From Bacteroidota bacterium (GTDB taxonomy: Bacteria; Bacteroidota; Bacteroidia; Bacteroidales; FEN-979): DNA of 22,403 bases. The stretch spans positions 1 to 22,403 of the forward strand of contig JAPLDN010000264.1 of assembly GCA_026391755.1 (NCBI GenBank). The letters are read 5' to 3'. The stretch's first letter is position 1; the number at the start of each line of letters is the position of its first letter. Below the pieces are notes generated by a model. That model saw nothing but the letters and a program-made list of their open reading frames with translations, had not been told where the DNA came from and ran no database searches. The translations under genes were made by a program, and so were the position numbers. Positions 14,705 through 21,827 of the stretch are shown piece by piece.

Positions 14705-15643
14705 ATGACAGGAGGAAGAAAGCGGCTCATGCTTGGCTTGATGATGACCTTCTTCCTTGCGCTGCGCCTGGGCGCCCAGGACCTCTGCTGGGATGATTCG
14801 GTCAATTCACTTGTCTTAAGGCCCGTTATACCGAAAACTCCCCGAAGGTTCAGCCTGTGCAATGAATTCTCCTACAGCATATCAGTTTCAGGGTATTATT
14901 GCCTGAATGGGCCTGAGGATAAGACTACGGGGCAAATGGCCTTTCTTCATAGCCTGAAGTATAAGTTCGGGATCTCATCCAAAAGGTTCCACTTGACGAA
15001 TGACCTTGTCCATATGCTTGGACTGGTATACTATTTTGACAGCATAAGTAAATTTCAGACAGATGAAAATACCCTTACTACAAGGATTAGTTGCGAGATA
15101 GTAAAACGTATTCAGCTTTCAGTTTCATCTGTTATTACCACGAGGATATTTAATTCATGGGATGTTGCGCATTCCCCGGGAGGCGGCCCGCTTATAAAAA
15201 CCATCAGTTCATCATTTCTCACACCCCTGATTTGCAATTTTTCAGGCGGACTTGGAATAAATTTAATGCCAGCCGGCATGCTTGATATCGGGATCAGTTC
15301 CGCTAAACTTACTTACATCCGCGACCGGGGTATATTCGATAAAACGGGTTTGGATTCATTTTATGGTATTGAGAAAGGCCGCAACTATTCTCTTGAATAC
15401 GGGATAAGCCTTCACCTGATTATTGACTGGCTGATCTTCAAAAAGATCCAATGGAACTGTGATATGCTGCTATTCAAGGGTGATAAATCTTCAGTGGATA
15501 TGACATTTAAGAACCTGTTTGCATACAGGATCAACCGCTTTCTTAAAACCAGCCTGCAAACAAGGGTGTTTTACAATGAAGATGTGAGCCGCCGCATAAG
15601 AATGGAAAGCCTGCTTTCATTTGGGTTCGATTTCCACCTGTGA
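14705..15643 (+). CDS. Probable outer membrane beta-barrel protein (DUF3078-like)
   Basis: The product has 312 residues with an N-terminal signal peptide (RLMLGLMMTFFLALRLGA, cut near residue 24). The mature protein alternates hydrophobic and polar residues in many strand-length blocks (FSLCNEFSYSISVSGYY, FLHSLKYKFGISS, RISCEIVKRIQLSVSSVIT, LLSFGFDFHL at the end) and ends in an aromatic/hydrophobic strand, as outer membrane barrels do. The overall look, including HLTNDLVHMLGLVYYFDS and TRIFNSWD, resembles the DUF3078 family of Bacteroidota, but I cannot confirm this without a profile search. It is third of the exported-protein genes and may work with the lipoprotein before it. A CRP-like palindrome overlaps its stop codon. 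Confidence 0.72.
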   Translation: MTGGRKRLMLGLMMTFFLALRLGAQDLCWDDSVNSLVLRPVIPKTPRRFSLCNEFSYSISVSGYYCLNGPEDKTTGQMAFLHSLKYKFGISSKRFHLTNDLVHMLGLVYYFDSISKFQTDENTLTTRISCEIVKRIQLSVSSVITTRIFNSWDVAHSPGGGPLIKTISSSFLTPLICNFSGGLGINLMPAGMLDIGISSAKLTYIRDRGIFDKTGLDSFYGIEKGRNYSLEYGISLHLIIDWLIFKKIQWNCDMLLFKGDKSSVDMTFKNLFAYRINRFLKTSLQTRVFYNEDVSRRIRMESLLSFGFDFHL

Positions 15644-15655
15644 TAAATTTCACAG
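15638..15655 (+). promoter_or_regulatory. CRP/FNR-like palindrome
   Basis: The sequence is C-TGTGA-N6-TCACA-G, a perfect match to the half-sites and spacing bound by E. coli CRP (TGTGA-N6-TCACA). It overlaps the stop codon of the barrel gene and lies 150 bases before the oxidoreductase start at 15805. It has no T-run after it, so it is not a good terminator. A weak -7-like TAATTTTA at 15682-15689 would place the site about 50 bases upstream of a start near 15696. Chance occurrence is possible. Confidence 0.35.
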
Positions 15656-15804
15656 CACTTGGGCCCGCAAGAAAAATTGTGTAATTTTACAGCCTCGTTT
15701 AACTCAAGATACTCTATTGATGAACCTTTCTTTTTCATCACATTCGTCCCAATCATCACTTCCTTCGCGTTCAACACGATTTTCCCCACGAACTTACAAT
15801 ACCT

Positions 15805-18800
15805 ATGTATAAAATCAACAAACATCCTATTCTCGATATTCCTGAGTCCAGGCCGGCGACCTTCATGTTTGAAGGCAGTGAAGTCACCGGTGAAAACGGA
15901 TTCACTATTGCCGCCGCCCTGCATCAGGCAGGTCACCCGGTTCACAGTCACAGCCTGAGAAACCGAGAAAGAAGCCTTGAATGCGGCATCGGAAAATGCG
16001 GGGCCTGTGAGATGCTGGTCGACGGACAGATAAAACGCATATGTATTACCAGGGTAGATGGTGTTAAGGAAGTAAGGGAGATCCCGCCAAATTATGAGCC
16101 CAGCCCGGTGGAAGTCAGGAAGGATGAGCGCATTAAAGTATTTAAGACGACTGTTGTCATCGTAGGTTCAGGCCCGGCCGGGCTTGCCGCCCGTGAAGAG
16201 CTGAACAATCATAAGGTTGATTGCATAGTAATAGATAATAACGATAAGATAGGAGGGCAGTTCCTTATGCAGACCCACCAGTTCTTTTTCTTTGAAAAGG
16301 AAAAGAAATTCGGAGGGATGCGCGGTTTCGACATTGCAAAAACTCTTGCTGGAGAAAGCCATGAAGGGATATTTCTCAATTCAACTGTTTGGGATATCCT
16401 GGAAGGCGGCCGGCTTGCAGTAAAGAATATTCTTACCGATGAGATATACTTTGTCGACAGTGAGTACCTGATTGTAGCATCGGGGGCAGTCCCGTTCATG
16501 CCGACTTTTGAGAATGACGACCTGCCTGGTGTGTTTACTGCTGCTGTGGTTCAGAAAATGATGAATAACGAGCTTACACTGCTTGGGAAAAATATACTTA
16601 CTGTAGGAGCAGGTAATATCGGATACCTGACTTCTTACCAGCTTATGCAAGCTGGTGCAAAGGTCAAAGCCATCATCGAGGCTATGCCTTGTGAAGGTGG
16701 ATTCCCTGTGCAGGCCAACAGGGTGAGAAGGCTTGGAATTCCAGTCCTTACATCGCATATCCTGCTTAAAGCAATTCCCAATGAGACTCACGATGGGATT
16801 ACAGGCGCCATTGTTGCAGAATGTAAAAATTTCAAACCAGTTCCCGGGACTGAAAAACTTATAGACGGTATCGACGCCATCAACATCTGCACCGGCCTGG
16901 TATGTGACGATCAGCTGCTGATTAAAGGGAATGAAGTCTTTGGCAGGAAATGTTTCGGGGCAGGAGATGCAATACGCATTGGGGAAGGGACGAGTGCCGT
17001 ACTTCGCGGCAAGCAGGTTGCATACGAAATACTCCAGGAGACAGGCGAGAGGTACGATTATGATGCTTTCCTGTCCCTTTCAAAGGAATATATAGATTCC
17101 CAGCAGCATCCGGTAAGGGTGATCCCCGACCCGGTTATGCCCACCATCGAGAGGATGAACGAAAAAGGCTTCGTGCTTATCGACTGCCTATATGGCTTCG
17201 CCTGCAATCCCTGTGCATTTGCATGTCCGAACGGGGCCATCACCAAGTCATCCACCAGCACTGTCCCTGAAATTGATTTTGACAAATGTACCGGTTGCAT
17301 GGACTGTGTTTACCAATGTCCAGGTCTTGCCATTTTCGGATATAACTTTAAAAAAGACTGGCTTTTTCTTCCTATCGAATATGAAGTTGAGGAAAAATCA
17401 GAATGTTTCCTGGTTGATAATAACGGCAAAAAACTCGGGCAGGGGATCGTTGAAAAAATACTGAGCAAACCAAACAAAACAAACATTGCACGTGTTAGGG
17501 CGACCGATATCCATGGCGGGGACCTTGTAAATGTGAGGGGATTCATCGTTAAGCCCGATTACCCAAGGCCTGTTGAGTTCAAACCATACAAACATGAATC
17601 GGAGGAACCTACCTACGTTTGTCATTGCGACGATGTGACTCTCGACGAAATCATGGAGGTGATAGGGGAGAGGAAGTTTATTTCGGTGGATGAGGTTAAG
17701 CATACAACCCGGCTGGGGATGGGGGCTTGTCGCGGAAAGCGCTGCATTAAAAGGCTCAAGACAAGGCTGGCTGGAACCGGGATCAGCATTGTGGGTGAAC
17801 CCACGCCCCGTGGTCCACTCTCGAACCAGGTTTCGATGGGCGAACTTTATCCGCGGAATGCCCATGAGCAGGTAATTACAGAGATCAACGGCAAAAAAAC
17901 AAAGAGAATCAAGGTCCGCTCGGTGGTTGCCGGAGGTGGTATCGGGGGCAGCTCCTTATTCCGCTACCTTAGCGAAGAAGGACTGGAGCCGGTATTGCTG
18001 AATTACGGGCGTGGTGCCTCATGGCGGAATATTGCCGGTGGACGGCCAAATTTCTCAGTTCCTGAATTAAGTGATATTGCCAACCATAACCTTGAAATTT
18101 TTAAAGAGCTCCAGGCCATTCATAACATTGATTTCAGAAACATATTGTATGTGACCTTTGCTCATGATGAGCAAATGTACCGCGCCCTTGAAGCATCCAT
18201 GGCCTGGTCCGATGCTTATATGGTAGAACCGGGGGATTTTCTGAAGGAAATTTCCCCGAGGATGAATCCTTCAATGACCAATTACTCAGCAGCCCTGGTC
18301 ACAAAAAATTGCTGGCAGGCTACACCGGGAAGGGTAATCGACCTTATCCGCAGAATAGGTATTGAAAGAGGCGGGAAGGTAGAGGAAGATTGCCGCCTTG
18401 TCGATGTGAACCAGGTAAACGGGCAATACAAGGTGCTTGTGATAAACCATCAGAAAGAGTATGTTGAATATGAGACGGAGATCTTTATCAATGCACTGGG
18501 TCCCGAAGGAGGTAGGATTGCTAAAACCCTTGGTTTTGACACGGGACTTTATCCTGTCAAACACCAGGCGTTCATTACCCGCCGCCTTCCAATGCTGGGG
18601 AATAACGGCAGTCCGCTCCCAATGCTTATCGACAGGAGGAGATACAAGGGGTTTTCGGCAGTCTACGGGCAGCAGCTGGGAGAAACAGGACAGATCATTG
18701 GCTGTGCTTCCCCGGCTGTAGACGCGCAGGAAGCAGATAAAAATATAAAAGTCAATACAGAGGATTTCGTTGAAATCGCTTCCGAGGTATTCACAAACTG

Positions 18801-19038
18801 GATACCCGAGCTTTCTTCGGTCGGGTTCCAGGCTGTTTGGGCAGGTTATTATGTTGAGCCAAGGATGGTGATAGATCCCGAACTGGGATTATTCCTCGGA
18901 CTGAGGGGACAAGGATTTATGCTTGGACAGTATCTTGCCAAAATGTATGTCGACAAATTGAAAGGCAAACCGACACCATCATATTTTGAGAGGTTGAAAC
19001 TCAGTGGAGACGGTATGCCGGAGAAAGCATTCAAATAA
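15805..19038 (+). CDS. Fused multidomain flavo-iron-sulfur amino acid dehydrogenase/oxidase-like protein
   Basis: This 1077-residue protein has five modules. A [2Fe-2S] Fer2_4 domain comes first (C60, C65, C68, C80). A pyridine nucleotide-disulfide oxidoreductase domain follows (about 113-410; GSGPAG at 121-126 with D144, GAGNIG at 268-273 with E292). A 2[4Fe-4S] ferredoxin segment has C461, C467, C470, C474 and C495, C498, C501, C505. A BFD-type [2Fe-2S] domain has C606, C608, C642, C647. A DAO-type FAD domain runs from about 705 (GGGIGG at 710-715, then GASWRNIAGGRPNF) to about 1065. Without the ferredoxin this is the HcnA-HcnB-HcnC or sarcosine/octopine oxidase alpha-beta set in one chain. 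The last module should oxidise an amino or imino acid and pass electrons inward. It has no signal peptide, so it is cytoplasmic. It converges on a proline dehydrogenase. Substrate is unproven; proline, hydroxyproline or sarcosine-like compounds are candidates. Confidence 0.9.
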   Translation: MYKINKHPILDIPESRPATFMFEGSEVTGENGFTIAAALHQAGHPVHSHSLRNRERSLECGIGKCGACEMLVDGQIKRICITRVDGVKEVREIPPNYEPSPVEVRKDERIKVFKTTVVIVGSGPAGLAAREELNNHKVDCIVIDNNDKIGGQFLMQTHQFFFFEKEKKFGGMRGFDIAKTLAGESHEGIFLNSTVWDILEGGRLAVKNILTDEIYFVDSEYLIVASGAVPFMPTFENDDLPGVFTAAVVQKMMNNELTLLGKNILTVGAGNIGYLTSYQLMQAGAKVKAIIEAMPCEGGFPVQANRVRRLGIPVLTSHILLKAIPNETHDGITGAIVAECKNFKPVPGTEKLIDGIDAINICTGLVCDDQLLIKGNEVFGRKCFGAGDAIRIGEGTSAVLRGKQVAYEILQETGERYDYDAFLSLSKEYIDSQQHPVRVIPDPVMPTIERMNEKGFVLIDCLYGFACNPCAFACPNGAITKSSTSTVPEIDFDKCTGCMDCVYQCPGLAIFGYNFKKDWLFLPIEYEVEEKSECFLVDNNGKKLGQGIVEKILSKPNKTNIARVRATDIHGGDLVNVRGFIVKPDYPRPVEFKPYKHESEEPTYVCHCDDVTLDEIMEVIGERKFISVDEVKHTTRLGMGACRGKRCIKRLKTRLAGTGISIVGEPTPRGPLSNQVSMGELYPRNAHEQVITEINGKKTKRIKVRSVVAGGGIGGSSLFRYLSEEGLEPVLLNYGRGASWRNIAGGRPNFSVPELSDIANHNLEIFKELQAIHNIDFRNILYVTFAHDEQMYRALEASMAWSDAYMVEPGDFLKEISPRMNPSMTNYSAALVTKNCWQATPGRVIDLIRRIGIERGGKVEEDCRLVDVNQVNGQYKVLVINHQKEYVEYETEIFINALGPEGGRIAKTLGFDTGLYPVKHQAFITRRLPMLGNNGSPLPMLIDRRRYKGFSAVYGQQLGETGQIIGCASPAVDAQEADKNIKVNTEDFVEIASEVFTNWIPELSSVGFQAVWAGYYVEPRMVIDPELGLFLGLRGQGFMLGQYLAKMYVDKLKGKPTPSYFERLKLSGDGMPEKAFK

Positions 19039-19040
19039 TG

Positions 19041-19952
19041 TCATCCTCTCACAAATAACGCCTTGATTATATGTGATGCCATCCTGGGATTTTCCTTGAG
19101 CCGGCGCGTGGAATATCCGAACCATTCTTTACCGAATGGAACATACACCCTCATGGTATGACCTTTTTCCACGATGCTCTTTCGTAATTCGGGTGTAACC
19201 CCGTAAAGCATCTGGAATTCGTAAGCTTGTTTGGGGACTTTATATTTCTCTATCAGTTTATATGCTCCTTCAACCAGCGGCTTATCATGAGTGGCTATGC
19301 CCGGGTAATAGCCGTTTGCAAACATATACTCCAGATCCTCCAGGTAATGCTCATTGATCTCCTGGTATTTCTTATAGGCGATAGCTTCAGGTTCAACGTA
19401 TATACCCTTACAAAGCCTGAAATTCAGAGGCGTTTCCCCGGAATGAAGGTCCTTCATCTCTTTCAGGTCCGCCAGGGTACGTTTCATATAAGCTTGTAAA
19501 ACAAGTCCCACGTTCCCCGGAAATTCAATCTTAAGTCTTCTGAACAGGTCGATCTCAAGGTCGGTACAAGGTGAATCCTCCATATCTATCCTGACAAAAT
19601 TGCCAAAAGAAGCGGCGTAGGCGACTATCTCCCTGATGTGCTTATAACAGAGTTCCTTATCAAGCAGTAACCCAAAACTGGTAGGTTTCAGGGAATAATT
19701 CCCGTCTATATTTTCTTTTTGCACCCTTTCTATAATGGCCAGGTATGCTTTTTTATTTTCAGCTGCCTGTTCGAGATTTGTTATAAATTCTCCCAGCAGA
19801 TCTATGGTAATCCTGATTCCCCCGGAATTGAGGTCCCTGCTCACTTTTATTGCATCATCCATAGTCTCGCCGGCAATGTATTTTTTTGAAAAAACCCATA
19901 CGAGTTTCCTGGGCATGAAAGGGATCATCCAGGCAATAATCTCATTGAACAT
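19041..19952 (-). CDS. putA: Proline dehydrogenase (monofunctional)
   Basis: This 303-residue FAD enzyme oxidises L-proline to 1-pyrroline-5-carboxylate. It is the short monofunctional form, without the P5C dehydrogenase and DNA-binding parts of long PutA; prodh would be an equally good symbol. The TIM-barrel motifs are visible: FVRIDMEDSP, VGLVLQAYMKRTLADL, FRLCKGIYVEPEAIAYKK, GIATHD, AYEFQMLYGV, RVYVPFG and YSTRRLKENP, where the two arginines bind the substrate carboxylate. The N-terminus (IIAWMIPFMPRKLVWVFSKKYIAG) is shown here only by its position at residues 5-28 and is typical of Bacteroidota enzymes. The stop lies 2 bases from that of the convergent multidomain oxidoreductase. Upstream it is divergent from the DUF177 operon across 115 bases. 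P5C dehydrogenase is not in the window. Confidence 0.92.
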   Translation of the reverse strand: MFNEIIAWMIPFMPRKLVWVFSKKYIAGETMDDAIKVSRDLNSGGIRITIDLLGEFITNLEQAAENKKAYLAIIERVQKENIDGNYSLKPTSFGLLLDKELCYKHIREIVAYAASFGNFVRIDMEDSPCTDLEIDLFRRLKIEFPGNVGLVLQAYMKRTLADLKEMKDLHSGETPLNFRLCKGIYVEPEAIAYKKYQEINEHYLEDLEYMFANGYYPGIATHDKPLVEGAYKLIEKYKVPKQAYEFQMLYGVTPELRKSIVEKGHTMRVYVPFGKEWFGYSTRRLKENPRMASHIIKALFVRG

Positions 19953-19980
19953 ACAGCTGAATTTTAAGGACTAATATGTG

Positions 19981-19994
19981 CAAATACAAATATA
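19981..19994 (-). promoter_or_regulatory. Candidate promoter for proline dehydrogenase
   Basis: On the minus strand the bases read TATATTTG (19994-19987), overlapping a second near-match TGTATTTG (19988-19981). Transcription would start about 28 bases or less before the ATG at 19952. It shares the divergent region with the DUF177 promoter at 20009-20040. Confidence 0.5.
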
Positions 19995-20008
19995 TAACTA
20001 ATTACAGG

Positions 20009-20040
20009 TTTGGTAGTCACCAAATTAATTTTTAATTTTG
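20009..20040 (+). promoter_or_regulatory. Consensus Bacteroidota promoter for the DUF177-rpmF-plsX-fabH operon
   Basis: TTTG (20009-20012), 20 bases, then TAATTTTG (20033-20040) gives both elements of the Bacteroides primary-sigma promoter at ideal spacing. Transcription should begin near 20047, about 21 bases before the DUF177 ATG at 20068. Confidence 0.75.
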
Positions 20041-20067
20041 CAGGCTTTTTCAAAGGAAGTGGAGAAG

Positions 20068-20580
20068 ATGGAAAAATATCAGATCCAGTTCAGTGGATTG
20101 AAACCTGGGACATATAGTTTTGATTTCGATCTGGATCAATCGTTCTTTGAACATTACAGTTTTAATGATGTCACGGGAAGCAAAGTAATTGTGCACATTG
20201 ATATGGAGAAGGAAGACCGGATGATTGTTTTCCGTTTCGATATCCGTGGAAATGTCAACGTGTTCTGTGACCGTTGCGGGGATCCACTTACAGTGAAGAT
20301 TGAAGGTCAGCAAAACCTGGTCGTAAAGCTTAGTGACCATAATGAAGAAGAAAGCGAAGATGTCCAGATCGTAAAGGAATCGGAGAGCAGGTTTGATCTG
20401 AGCCAGTTCATTTATGAATATGTAAGTCTTATGCTTCCGGTTCACCGTGTTCACGGGGTTGACATCAAGGGTAAACCCCTTTGCAATCCTGACATTTTGA
20501 AGAAACTTGAAGAGTTAAAGGAATCGCATGCGCCTGATCCGCGATGGGAGGTTCTGAATAAACTCAGGGAAAAAAAATAG
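20068..20580 (+). CDS. yceD: DUF177 (YceD-like) protein
   Basis: The product has 170 residues and belongs to the DUF177/YceD family, whose genes nearly always precede rpmF. A plant member is linked to 23S rRNA accumulation, so a role in large-subunit assembly is plausible but unproven here. Visible marks are MEKYQIQFSGLKPGTYSFDF at the start, VNVFCDRCGDPLTVKIEG with one CxxC pair in the centre, an acidic linker (HNEEESEDVQ), FDLSQFIYEYVSLMLPVHRVH in outline at about residues 111-131, and a C-terminal stretch ending in DPRWEVLNKLREKK. A TTG codon at 20038 would also give an open frame, but it falls within the -7 promoter box, so ATG 20068 is chosen. It is first in the ribosome/fatty acid operon. 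Confidence 0.92.
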   Translation: MEKYQIQFSGLKPGTYSFDFDLDQSFFEHYSFNDVTGSKVIVHIDMEKEDRMIVFRFDIRGNVNVFCDRCGDPLTVKIEGQQNLVVKLSDHNEEESEDVQIVKESESRFDLSQFIYEYVSLMLPVHRVHGVDIKGKPLCNPDILKKLEELKESHAPDPRWEVLNKLREKK

Positions 20581-20610
20581 TGTTATTAATATTATTAAAT
20601 CTAATTTTGT

Positions 20611-20796
20611 ATGCCACATCCGAAACGAAAAATTTCCAATCAGCGCAGGGATAAAAGACGTACTCATGATAAAGCTGAAAGTCCTACCTTTGCTCTCTGC
20701 TCGAATTGCGGTGCACCTGTACTTTATCACAGGGTATGTCCTGAATGCGGTTACTACCGCGGGAAGCAGACTATTGAAAAGTCGGCTGCTGAATAA
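20611..20796 (+). CDS. rpmF: 50S ribosomal protein L32
   Basis: L32 is a small protein of the large ribosomal subunit. This copy has 61 residues, with the basic start MPHPKRKISNQRRDKRRTHD and four cysteines (C30-x2-C33 and C43-x2-C46) forming a zinc ribbon, so it is the zinc-containing (C+) form. It lies 30 bases after the DUF177 gene and 60 bases before plsX, the usual order in many bacteria. It is probably read from the promoter at 20009-20040. Confidence 0.97.
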   Translation: MPHPKRKISNQRRDKRRTHDKAESPTFALCSNCGAPVLYHRVCPECGYYRGKQTIEKSAAE

Positions 20797-20856
20797 TCCT
20801 GTTTTACAGGGTCATTCACCGATTAATTATTCAGTTGTTTAACTAAATTCTGACTA

Positions 20857-21816
20857 ATGAAGATCGGCTTAGATGTATTGGGAGGTGATTTTGCACCGAA
20901 TGCTACTATGCATGGCGCAATTATGGCTCTTAAAGAATTGCCTTCCACCGACAGGATCGTTTTGATAGGAGATAAGGATAATATCCTTACCTTTTTAAAA
21001 GAAGAAAATGTAAGTCCGGCGATGTTTGAGATCGTGGATGCTCCTGATCTCATTGAGATGGATGAAAGCCCAACAAAAGCTCTTGTCAACAAGCCGAACT
21101 CAAGCATTTCGACAGGTTTCCGCATGCTGAAGCATGAGGAGATCCAGTCCTTTGCCAGTGCCGGCAGCAGCGGGGCAATGCTTGTCGGAGCTATATACAG
21201 TGTCGGTAATATCCAGGGTATTATACGCCCCAGTTCTCCTGCTTATATAGCCAAGGAGAACGGGGGGATGTCGATTCTTATCGATGTGGGAACAAATCCC
21301 GATGCCAAGCCCGATGTGATGTACCAGTTCGGTTTGCTGGGATCCTTGTTTTCCGAGCATGTATTTCATGTTAAAAATCCCCGCGTGGGTCTTCTGAATA
21401 TCGGCTCTGAAGAAAAAAAAGGAAGCCTTACAACCCAATCGGCCTTCCAGCTGATGAAAGAGTCAAAGGATTTTAATTTCATTGGTAACGTTGAAGGCCG
21501 GGAGTTATTCAGGGACAATGTGGATGTTATTGTCTGCGATGGTTTCGTCGGCAACATTGTGCTTAAACAGGTCGAAGCCATGTACCGCGTTCTTGTAAAA
21601 CGAGGCATCAAAGATTCTTACCTCGACCGTTTCAATTATGAGATTTATGGAGGTACCCCTATCCTGGGAGTCAACGGGAATGTCATCGTAGGCCATGGTA
21701 TCTCAAACAGTACTGCTATAAAAAACATGATCCTTCTTTCAAGGGAGATCACTGAGGCCAATCTTCCTTCCAGGATCAAGCATGCCCTCGAGCAGTATAC
21801 CATCAACAATATTTAA
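20857..21816 (+). CDS. plsX: Phosphate acyltransferase PlsX
   Basis: PlsX converts acyl-ACP and phosphate to acyl-phosphate, the donor used by PlsY for phospholipid synthesis; it works at the inner face of the membrane. The product has 319 residues, normal for the family. The family blocks are KIGLDVLGGDFAPNATMHGA at the N-terminus, SSISTGFRMLKHEE, ASAGSSGAMLVGAIY, ILIDVGTNPDAKPDVMYQFG, VGLLNIGSEEKKGS, FIGNVEGRELF, DVIVCDGFVGNIVLK and YGGTPILGVNGNVIVGHG. It lies between rpmF and fabH, linking phospholipid and fatty acid synthesis, and is probably in the same transcript. The ATG at 20857 fits the family start. Confidence 0.97.
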   Translation: MKIGLDVLGGDFAPNATMHGAIMALKELPSTDRIVLIGDKDNILTFLKEENVSPAMFEIVDAPDLIEMDESPTKALVNKPNSSISTGFRMLKHEEIQSFASAGSSGAMLVGAIYSVGNIQGIIRPSSPAYIAKENGGMSILIDVGTNPDAKPDVMYQFGLLGSLFSEHVFHVKNPRVGLLNIGSEEKKGSLTTQSAFQLMKESKDFNFIGNVEGRELFRDNVDVIVCDGFVGNIVLKQVEAMYRVLVKRGIKDSYLDRFNYEIYGGTPILGVNGNVIVGHGISNSTAIKNMILLSREITEANLPSRIKHALEQYTINNI

Positions 21817-21827
21817 CATTTTTTTTC

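Noticed and set aside
20038..20067. TTG start that would extend the DUF177 protein by 10 residues
   Set aside because: The codon lies within the -7 promoter box TAATTTTG and so before the expected transcript start; ATG 20068 also fits the family start.
20602..20609. TAATTTTG box directly before rpmF
   Set aside because: It ends one base before the rpmF ATG, so a start from it would fall inside the gene. No TTTG lies at the right distance upstream.
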